Assembly: GCA_029255685.2 (NCBI GenBank)
Contig: CM055311.2
Span: 59,919,048-59,983,047 of the forward strand
Origin: Silene conica
Taxonomy: Eukaryota; Streptophyta; Magnoliopsida; Caryophyllales; Caryophyllaceae
DNA length: 64,000 bases
Direction of reading: 5' to 3'
Shown here: positions 21,560 to 30,800 of the stretch, piece by piece
Numbering within the stretch: the first letter of the stretch is position 1
How the letters are laid out: every line of letters begins with the position of its first letter
Notes under the pieces: generated by a model
The model's input: only the letters and a program-made list of their open reading frames with translations
What the model was told of the DNA's origin: nothing
The model's database searches: none
Translations under genes and position numbers: made by a program

Positions 21560-22035
21560 GCACACGAAACGAGTCTCAAGCAAATCGGACTAGCCGATCA
21601 AAAGATAAAACAATTTCAGTGAGAACAGTGCGTGCTCTCAGCCGGTGCCGGACCGTCTGCCGGTCGGTCGGCTGGGAGTCCCTTCCCAAACATACAGCCA
21701 TTACTATGAAAATAAGGAATTGGGCTCTCAGCCGGTGGACAGGCTGCCGGCCACCCGGCTGGGAGTCCATTCCCTTCTTGCTTCAACACACTTTCGAAAA
21801 AGGGGGTCGGATTCTTAGCCGATCGACCGGCCGCCGGCCCACCGGCTAGAAATCCTTCCCCAGCCATTTTTTACAAAACACTTCACTCAATAGGAGCTCT
21901 GAGCCGGTCGACCGGCGGCCGACCACCCGGCTTAGAGTCCCAATACACATTTCTGCAGTTTTCGAAAAAATCTACAAATAGTCTCCCAGCCGGTCGACCA
22001 GCTGCCGGTTGGTCGACCGGCTCAGAGTTCCTGAG
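21560..22035. repeat. GC-rich palindromic repeat array, CCGGTCGACCGGC type
   Basis: Five units spaced about 85-100 bp apart each carry a 45-50 bp GC-rich palindrome. The palindrome is built from AGCCGGTCGACCGG, GCCGGC and CCGGCT and flanked by CTCAG...GAGTCC. The local GC content is far above the flanks. Two related CCGGTT/CCCGGCCGGGGG segments lie earlier, at about 20735-20770 and 21452-21490. Confidence 0.75.
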
Positions 22036-22977
22036 CTTAAAAATCGCATTCTCGCCTATTGATCAAAACTTCATAAATCGATACAATACTTCTAAAATTG
22101 CAACAAGCAAAGATTACCCAGCATATTATACATACATGTGATTCAATAGCAAGTGAAAATCTCAACAACAAACACATATGAGCATCAAACTTAGTATTCG
22201 TCTTAACATTATAAAAACTGAAAATAAGCAATATAAGCATATGAACATCATCAAACTTCAAATAAATCATGTGAAGATCATATGAGGCTAATTCCTAACA
22301 TATTACTAAACTTATATAACAACAACAATTCACAAAAACAGAAACCACAACAAGAATCATCAACAAAAGTGCTATTTTAACAAAAAGGCTGAGTTACTCG
22401 TAATTGTCACCTTAAAAGCGTTTATGCTCCAAAATCCTCCTCAATGACGTAGCTATCAACTTTAGGATCCTCTAATCCAACCCCTACAACAAAAGAAACG
22501 GGATTTATAAGCCTAAAACGGAATTTAGCCAAAACAGCGTCTTTTTCGAGTTTGATAAAACCGAAATTGAAAGAGATAGAAGGCTTGCAAATCTTGTAAG
22601 GATTCCGAAAATGTAAGACTTACCGCGATTCGAGTTCGGGAAGAGGTTGAGATGATGATTTTAAGCTTTGAAAATGAAGAACAATGGTGGAAATGAATGT
22701 AACAGTGAAAGAGTTATGAATGTCGATGAATAGGGTCTTAGGTTAGGGTTTATATGTCCTTTCTTTTTATTTGAGTTGGGTTACTTGTTTTGTGAAACGG
22801 GTTCAAGTCGGGATTAAATATGCCAAGTGAACATCTTAAGAACTAAGGATATTCTTAAGACGGATCTTAACGGAAAGACTTAAAATAAGTTTACGATTTA
22901 CTATTAACATATTATTATATTCCGTAAAATAATTTAAAACCATTAAAATATTGTTTATGAAAATACGGGATGTTACA

Positions 22978-23621
22978 AGTATTGGGATATTAAGCTTGCT
23001 CATGCCGAGTTTGCTTATAATCGGTCACATACTTATGCTACGGGTCGGTCACCCTTTGAAGTGGTTTATGGGTTAAATCCTTATGCTCCACTCGACCTAA
23101 TTCCGTTGCCTAGTGGCGAACTAGTCCATAAAGATGCAGAGTCCAAGCTCAAGTCGATGCTAAAACTCCACCAACAAGTTCGAGACCGAATTGTGGAGAT
23201 TAATGCAGCCTACCAACGTAAGGGACACATGCACCGTAAGCCTCGTATTTTCGAAAAAGGTGATCTGGTCTGGGTTCATTTAAGGAAAGAACGATTTCCA
23301 AGCAAGCGAAAAAATAAGCTCATGCCTCGGTCCGATGGTCCTTTTAAGGTAATTGCTCGTGTTAATGACAACGCTTATAAGGTTGAGTTGCCCAGGGACT
23401 ACGGTGTTTATGCCACTTTTAACATAGGTGATTTGTCCCCATATTTCGATGATGATGGTCTTGCGGATTTGAGGTCAATTCCTTTCGAAGGGGGAGGAGA
23501 TGATACGGGTAAGGAACCGATTGAGACTACTCTTGGACAGTTGGGCCTTATGACATCCGTGGAGCATCCGAGTTCGAAGTCTCGATTCGTCAATTTGGTT
23601 TCTTGCGTGAGAATTGTCTAA
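22978..23621 (+). pseudogene. Integrase C-terminal part of the CRM-like element, running into its 3' LTR
   Basis: The frame resumes with EFAYNRSHTYATGRSPFEVVYG, which contains the region after the catalytic Glu, then QQVRDRIVEINAAY, KGDLVWVHLRKERFP, GPFKVIARVNDNAYKVELP and FNIGDLSPYF. It is open to TAA at 23619-23621. The end of the frame crosses the polypurine tract (23489-23500) and reads 121 bp into the LTR starting at 23501. A pol frame that extends into the 3' LTR is a known trait of CRM elements. Confidence 0.85.
23488..23500 (+). other. Polypurine tract of the CRM-like element
   Basis: AAGGGGGAGGAGA directly precedes the LTR start TGATACGGG and lies inside the pol reading frame (EGGGDD codons). 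Confidence 0.75.
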
Positions 23622-24029
23622 GTACAAGGCTTCTACAATTTGGTGTCATTTAATTAGTCAATAAAAGAGTGATTAATTCCCCTGTTTAATTTGTATGTTG
23701 TTACTTGCTATTTAATTTGCTGTTACTAGGCCTTCAATTGCTAGAGTTAATGGCCTTAAGTAGCTACTTTAATTTTGTCATTATGACCCCTTTTATTGTC
23801 TTGAACGGTTGTTTTGGAGAGGCTATTTATAGTCTTGAATTCGATTGTATTCATCATTCAAGTTTAATCATAAAGTTCATAAATTGATGTTAGCATTCTT
23901 CTTCGTTAATTATTCATCTTGCGCATTTGAATATTAACTTGTCTATCTCAATAGGTCTTGAGTTCGTCACCATTGGTGAGTTATAGGTCTAATTCATCAA
24001 ATATTGCTTCGCACTTTTAATTCGTATCA
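23501..24029 (+). mobile_element. LTR of the CRM-like Ty3/gypsy element, 529 bp
   Basis: The LTR starts TGATACG and ends CGTATCA, a perfect 7 bp inverted terminus. A PPT precedes it and a PBS follows it. A TATA-like CTATTTATAG lies at about 23820. As at 2401, one LTR serves as 3' LTR for the left element and 5' LTR for a second, mostly lost copy. Confidence 0.8.
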
Positions 24030-24036
24030 TTATTAG

Positions 24037-24050
24037 TGGTATTAGAGCAC
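24037..24050 (+). other. Primer-binding site, initiator-Met tRNA type
   Basis: TGGTATTAGAGCAC lies seven bases after the LTR end and differs by one base from TGGTATCAGAGC, the usual plant initiator-Met primer site. Confidence 0.75.
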
Positions 24051-24560
24051 GAATCGGGTTAAAGTTTGAAAACGCGTCAAACAATAACAAGGGTGAATCG
24101 AACGCGTCAATTCAAAGAACAATCGAACGTTAATAAAACGATACAATTGAAACAATTTCTGGGTTTTTTCTTAATTCATTTCTTGTCCCATTGATAAACT
24201 AAAGTAGCCTTACAAATCTTACAAACACTGAAAAGAGCAACTAAAAGGTCTAAATAATTATCATACTTATTAGGCAATTTAAACCCCCTACTAAATGACA
24301 TTTTAGCCTCCTAATTGATGCAATTACTAGGCTAATAAACTCCCTAATAATGCTGAAACTTTCAGCTTATTCCAACATTAAAAGTAATAAGTTGTAGAAA
24401 ATCAATTGTATGTTGATGGTCCACCGTAAGATACAAAGAAACGAGTCGCGCCAAAGCTCGAAATACATTTAATCATTCTCGGGAATAATTAAACTGAATT
24501 CCGACTTTTAATTAACTCGTTCCTTCATTGACTCGTTGCCCAACTCGTATCAAATGTATA
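24051..24560. other. Remnant leader of a second CRM-like copy, then intergenic DNA
   Basis: The first ~100 bases after the PBS (with GAACGCGTCAA repeated) look like a retroelement leader, but no gag follows. The remainder shows no gene. Confidence 0.4.
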
Positions 24561-24561
24561 A

Positions 24562-25520
24562 GGGTAACTTTATCAGTAAGACTTACCAAAATCTTAAGAC
24601 TCTGCCACATCAGATTTGCACTAACTTTTATTATTATTTTATTGTTCAGACCCACTTCAGATTCACCTCACACTTTATACATCATCCCTCAAACTCACCT
24701 AAGACTATACTTTAAATAAAAAGGAAAGTAATAATATTTTAAGACATGGTAGCCATTTATTGATTGTCATTTATAAAACGGTGGGCCCAAGACTTTTGTA
24801 GAGTCTTAAGTTGAGTCTTGGATTTTTAAGACTCTACTTAGGGGGCGTTGTTTCGCGTACGGGTACGGGTTTGGAATCAGGAATCATACCTGGGTGGTAT
24901 GGGGATGAAACTCCATACTTGATACCTTATGTTTGTTTCAATTGTAATTGGTATAAGTTTGAAACTAAGTTAGAGTTGAAATAAGTAAATTCAATACTTT
25001 AAAAAATACTTTTAACGTATAAAATCATGAAAATAAAGATTATATCAAATAATTATATAAAATGATTCGTTTACAATATGTTTTAGTATTTAATTTTCAC
25101 ATATTTGTTTATCGTAGTTTGATACTGATGGGTATGAATCTCATACCCCCCCCATCCTAGGGTATGGGAAACCCATACCTCATGGGGTTTGAGGTATGAG
25201 TATGAAACCCTCAAATTTGTTAAACAAACACATGGTATGAGTTTGGCTCATTCCAAACCCATACCTTATACATTTTTTCAAACACTCCCCAAACACCCCT
25301 TTAAGACTTTGTCAAGACTTGAGTACACTATTGGGGGTATTGAGTGAGTCTTATCTCAAGACTCATGTAAGTCTTGTCTTAAGACTCGCCAATAATCTTT
25401 CACTAAAGTCTGAGGTGAATCTGAAGTGGGTATGAACAATAGAATAATAATAAAAGTTAGTGAAAAAGCTAATGCGACAGAGTTTTAAGATTTTGGTGAG
25501 TCTTACAGATAATATTACCC
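24562..25520. mobile_element. Long-TIR MITE with a nested MITE inside
   Basis: The arms at about 24562-24675 and 25410-25520 are inverted copies of each other over about 110 bp (outer ends GGGTAAC/TTATC and inner CCCACTTCAGATTCACCTCA). TAA flanks both ends (24559-24561, 25521-25523), fitting a PIF/Harbinger-type TSD. The arms also carry many AAGACTT/AGTCTT words. The centre is occupied by another element at 24841-25300. Confidence 0.75.
24841..25300. mobile_element. Tourist-like MITE nested in the previous element, 460 bp
   Basis: TIRs GGGGGCGTTGTTTCG and complement AGGGGTGTTTGGGG are flanked by TTA on both sides (24838-24840, 25301-25303). The interior has repeated GGTATG(A/G)G / CATACC words forming partial palindromes. 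Non-coding. Confidence 0.7.
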
Positions 25521-25523
25521 TAA

Positions 25524-26125
25524 GACAGTCTATTATACCGATGTAATAAAGTTTTGAAATAGTTTTTTTGTTTGTTTTTTGTTATTCATTGTCACAGACA
25601 ACCGAAATGGTAATATATTAGTCTTAATTATGTGGAAATGTCTTGCTAAAGACTCCTAAATAATTGAGGGTGTTACAATGGGGACCTTTGCACACAACAC
25701 GCGCAAACGACTTCTTTGTTGTAGACACAATAAAGTTTCCCACTTTCGACGATGAGCTTGTGGATGAGTTCTTATTACTCCCCGATCGAGCTTAACTCTC
25801 TTGTGTGTAAAACCGACTGCTCATAACTGAAACTGAACTATGATGTGGCCTCTTTCTATTAGACACATACTAAGGCACACCAATATTCCCCATTGGTACC
25901 GCATCTCGAGGTGCCTCTCACTCCCCGTGGGAGTCGATTAATCCATTACCTCCCTATGGAGGTAATAATTCCTCATTCACCTCCTCCCCCCTCCACAACC
26001 ACCACAAAGCACCAATCTTCTTTCATTTTTTCTTATTTTAGCTCCTCGTTAGTGTCTTAGTAATCACTCTCTTCTCAAGCAAGCCCAAAATAAAAAGAAA
26101 CAATTGACTGAGCACAAATTCACAT
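25524..26125. other. Intergenic DNA without recognised gene
   Basis: The sequence is moderately GC-richer at 25680-25990 with inverted phrases (CTCACTCCCCGTGGGAG; TACCTCC-CTATGGAGGTA at about 25945-25965). No coding region or element boundary could be supported. Confidence 0.5.
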
Positions 26126-26312
26126 TGAAGACGGACATTATACGTCACAAGCTGAATACGGATAATGCCCCTCTCACAAAATGCAAGTGACACTACTTAT
26201 GAGATGTTTCATTCCCCCATTTGTCCTTCCACTTGTTTTATTGTGAGATGGACGCTATCCGTCTTCAGCTTGTGAGGGATCGTGTCCGTCACAAGCAAGA
26301 CGCTTTGCTAAC
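26126..26312. mobile_element. Fold-back MITE, family F
   Basis: Left arm (GACGGACATTATACGTCACAAG, about 26130-26195) and right arm (complement GACGGACACGATCCCTCACAAG, about 26243-26310) are inverted copies over about 62 bp with a loop of about 50 bp. Related but more decayed arms occur at 38330-38580 and 39875-39990. Confidence 0.7.
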
Positions 26313-27640
26313 CAAGATACGCGAAAATGAAATAGACAAACAAATAATCAGGACGAAGAGAGTATATTTTACCATAAAATGGTCACATATGTGTGTAAAA
26401 TTGGAGACGGAAATCCTCTTTCTATAAAAAGAAGGACATTTCAAGATTTTTGATTGGTTCCTTGATTTGAGGTAGATGGGTCCACCATCAATTTCTTTCC
26501 TTTAATTAGTTTCTCCTCCAAATTCAATTGTGTTCCATTTTACAAATTTTCGATTTCAAAATATTCGTATTCATATATTAAGTTTATGTTAAAAAGTTTA
26601 TTTACAGAAAAATTTATGCAAATAAAAAATTAAAAATAAAAATTGTACAGAATGCATATGTTCAAAGACTACGAATTAATAAATTTCAAATTAATAAATT
26701 AAAAAATAACAACCTTAATGAATAATAATAAATAAATATAGACAAGCAAATTCATATAATTATACACCAAATCTAACACAAAGAGCCAGATTATAATATC
26801 TCGATAAAAAAAACAAAAATGATCAACTAAAATTAACTATCAAAAAAATTATGAATAATTATTTTGCATGTGGAAAAAATCAACTCCATATATGGTGATA
26901 ATTTTTTTGGGTAGTTATAGGGTCGGAGTTTGTATTTTATGATTGGTGTTTTTTTTGTAGTTAGAGGGTCGACCAATAATAATTTGGGTTAATTATGATA
27001 TTTAAGGACTTAGGTTTAAACCGTAAATATAATATTTAGATGTTTACATATTTTTATTAACTATTATCCGTTTTAAGTTTAAAACGGGTCAATATCTATT
27101 CTTTGGGCATATAGGACAAGTATTTTACTTTTCATATGCATAATTATTTAAACCGTCTTAAATAAGAATGTGTTTATTTTCTATAACGTTGAGTTAATGC
27201 GTTGTTTTTACCTACTTTTAAGTTAAGCGTATAGATTATTTATACATTTTACATCGGCATAACTGTAATATTAAAACATACTTTTTAAAAATATATTCAC
27301 CTTTTTATTTAGCATTTATTGCAAGGCAGTAAAACTAGTATTGGTATAAAGGAATGTGTGAAATAAAAGAGTAAAGAAGTTGAAGTAGATGATGCGAAAA
27401 CAAAAGCAAGTTGGTCTAAGAATGTTGATGTTGAGAAAGAGCAGTTGCAAAAATAGCAAAATTCATCTCTTTACAGGCGCAACTCCACTTCTACAACTAA
27501 CCATACATCACTCAAAAAAGCACAAATACAACGAAAGACATACCAACAAATACCTAAATCTATCTCTCTCCTAAACTAAAATAAATTCAATTACAATAAT
27601 CAAACAGTTCTTCCCCAAATATCAAAAAGCTACCTACTTT
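26313..27640. other. AT-rich intergenic DNA upstream of the RING gene
   Basis: No gene or clear element is seen. The last 150 bp before 27805 become C/T-rich, as in a plant 5' leader. Confidence 0.5.
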
Positions 27641-27654
27641 ACAATCATAACAAT

Positions 27655-27804
27655 CTCAATTATTATACCCCCCCTCCACTTCCACCCTTTTATTCCTCCC
27701 CACCATTCTCAATTCATCGCTGCATCTTTACGCAATCCCTTCTTACTTCATTATTCCATCATCAATATTCACACATAACCCTTTTCATTTAATTCCTCAT
27801 ATTA
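27655..27804 (+). promoter_or_regulatory. Promoter-proximal region and 5' leader of the RING gene
   Basis: A pyrimidine-rich stretch (CCCCCCCTCCACTTCCACC onward) runs to the ATG at 27805, typical of a plant 5' UTR. A weak TATA candidate, ATTATTATACC, is at about 27658. The transcription start is not determined. Confidence 0.35.
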
Positions 27805-30800
27805 ATGGGTAACGTCGGAAGCAATTCCGGAAACGGCAATCGCAACCGTCGTCAAGGAAGCCATCGCCGACAACACCCTCCACCACCCCCGCCACCCCAA
27901 CACCCACCCCCTCTTCCGCCGCAACAACCACCGCCTTCCACGCAGCCAACAGCAAACAGGTACGTCTTCGCTGCGGCCACTCCCTACCCGGCACCATATG
28001 CCAATCCGGGTCATGTTGGAGGGTATTACCAGTACCATCCGGGTTACTATCCGGCGCCGCCGCCACCTCCGCCTGTGGTGGGTGCGGCGGGAGGAATGGG
28101 GATGGGGATGAGGATGCCGTTGCCGGCGCCGTATGATCAGCATCACCAAGGTGGGGGTGGGGGTGTTGGTGGTGGCGGGGGTGGGAATTGGGGTGGCAGG
28201 TATCCGTGTGGGCCTATGATACCTGCGCCGGCGCCTTACGTGGAGCATCAGAAGGCGGTTACGATTCGAAATGATGTTAATATTAAGAAGGAGACGCTTA
28301 GGGTTGAGCCTGATGAGGAGAATCCTGGCAAGTTTCTAGTTGCTTTTACTTTTGATGCTACTGTTGCTGGCAGGTATTCTCCTTCTTACTTTTATTATTA
28401 TTATTTTCTATTTTTTAATTTAATTAATCGGGTGTTTGTTTTATTTTCGTGATTTCTGAGTTTTTCGAGTTCGATGATGTGATAGTAGTAGTTTAATTTG
28501 ATTATTTCAGCTTGTTTTGTGTTGAATACTTGAATTATAGGGACGTATTTGACTGTTGTATCGTCGTCGATCATTGTATGGCGACTAATCGCAAGTTTAG
28601 CTTTTTAAATTGTGAAGGTGGGGCTTTTCGATTCGATTTTGATTAGTCATTGAAAATCTTAAAATGCTCATGCTGATGCATGACTACAATGTCTCAGGAA
28701 AGTTTAAGGGAGTTGAATTTTAGTTTTTCAACTTTGGTTCGTTTGGCGGTGTAAAATTAGTAGTTATGATGTTATACATGGTTTCAGGACTAAAATGAAT
28801 CTTAGGAGTGCTTACATTACGTTCTATGATTTCTCCTGCTTTCAGAGGGTTAATGTATTTTCAATTATTATTGCGTTCGTGTATCCTTTCTGTATGGAGC
28901 TATGGGAGTTAAGTAGGTAGCTCAGTCATTGTTATGGTGAGATTGAACTTTCTTCCAAGAATAGGAAGTCACTTAGCTGAAGAAGCACTATCTTTCACCG
29001 TAACGGGTTGGCAATTTAGTTCCGGACTGAACCAACCCGAAATAAATTTACCGATCCAAACCCCAGGTTTGAAACCCCATATCCATATCCATTACTTAGT
29101 ACCTGAATCCAAATCCACCCGAAAATACCCGAAACGAATCCATGCCCATCCTTTTCATATCCATAACCAACCCGGTGCACCCGACCCACTTAAGATCCAT
29201 TCCCCACCCAAAACCGATCCATATCCACCTTTAACCCGATCCAAATTCGATCCTTATCCTTTTTTCCCCAATCTAAATCCATTTAGAATGCAAAATTCAC
29301 CCCAAATTCATTTCACATGCAAAAAATAAATCTTCACAGATCTTTTTTTTGTCTTTCTTCTATTAAAAATATTTTCTTTTCTTATTTTTATTAATTCTTT
29401 CGAGTACAAAATAAATTTTGTTCTCTTCTTTTCTCTACTTTTAAATATTTCAAGTTAATTTGAATCGAGATTTACTTTGGTCCCAAGGTAGATCACGAGA
29501 ACGCACATGCGTTTTAACTATTAGATTAGATTTTTTTAAGTGGTGTGTTTTAACTGTTAGATTAGATTTTTTTTAAGTGCATCTATCTTTTCTTAAATAG
29601 AGAAAGGTGAAATAATCTACAATGATTTAGTTTATCCAAAAGTCATCTAACCTTTTTATTTTATTAATTACTCATTATGTGCATCCTTATGTCTCATTCA
29701 TTTGCTTGCTTCTTTTAGAAGTATTTTAATTAAAGGTAAATAAATAATAGAGACAGATGGAGGTAAGACATTTAGCAATTTTATTTAGAAGTCATTTGAT
29801 GAAGTATCCAAAAGTGTTTTTTCAAAAGTCATATGATGAAGTATGTTCGACAATGAAGGATGCATTTATATTTTCTCATTTTGGTTTTGTGAAATGACCG
29901 TTTTATCTAAAGACATTGTTAGTATTTGTTTAGACATTTGCAATTTTATTTTGTGGCGATTATATTGCATTTGTATTAGGAGTTTTCTATTATTTACTAC
30001 TTAAACTTCTACTCTACATTGTTCTTTAAAAATATGATTATATGCGAAAAGAAAAGGTATTACAATTGTATCGGTCGGGCTTGGAATGGGTGTGAATCAG
30101 ATTTTGAAATGGGTATTGGTCGGGTTTCTAATGGATATGGATTGGATTTTTAAACGGGTATGGGTCGGGTTTGAAATGGGTATGGATTGGGTTTTGAGTT
30201 GGATTGTGGATCGGGTATGGATATGGATAGTATGGAAAAATGGTGGATTGGATATGGATCTTAGATTTTTGGATGTGGATCGGGTTTGGATATGGATTGG
30301 TGATCCACTAAAATTGTGGATTGGATATGGATTCTTCAAAAACCGATCCAACCCTATCTATTGCTATCCCTCACACGTTTCTTCTTATAAAGAGATTGGG
30401 AATCGAAGGTGGGCTAGTAAATAAGGTGGGGGCTCAGTAAATTTTACATATTGGCCATGAGGTGGTGAAATTTGAGCTTCGATGATGTAATTAGTCGAGT
30501 AAACGAGAGGGAACTTTGATTGTTGCGTTATTAGGTGCTTCTTTTTGTTTCCATAAACTTTCTTAAATGGATATGCTAACTCGTAAAACCATCGTTTTGT
30601 GCTTGTGGGGTAGAATTAAGCCGTGCATCCAATGTTGACAATTGGTAATCATGCCCTCCAATTCATCTTGTATGCAATCTCGTAGTTCATGTAATTTATT
30701 CTGATGTTTGTTAAAATTGTAAAGCTCTCTTTTTTTCAGATATTCTCTGAACTTGGATAGCCTTGTTTAGTTTTTAGACTCTAAGGAAGGTGGATGCTAC

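Larger units (their letters stand above)
20217..22977 (-). mobile_element. Solo LTR of a Del/Tekay-like Ty3/gypsy element, 2761 bp
   Basis: The insert opens TGTAAAACCCC and closes GGGATGTTACA, so it has TG...CA ends with a 5 bp inverted terminus, and it is flanked by a perfect 5 bp target duplication. No PBS, PPT or coding domain lies inside, so it is a solo LTR rather than a full element. Ends of the TGTAA-ACCCC...GGG-TTACA type are common in Del/Tekay chromoviruses (family knowledge; lineage is an inference). A TATA-like ATATAAACCCTAACC on the minus strand (about 22745-22758) and a leader-like, C/T-rich minus strand downstream of it suggest minus orientation. Two internal repeat arrays are described separately. 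Confidence 0.8.

Noticed and set aside
27797-28248. Arginine/proline-rich minus-strand frames opposite exon 1 of the RING gene
   Set aside because: Mirror of a GC-rich proline/glycine coding exon; the plus-strand frame has conserved family motifs and splice sites.
28934-30424. Possible genes inside intron 1 (frames of 84-131 codons)
   Set aside because: They translate the iterated GGATATGG/CCATATCC words of the hAT-like element.
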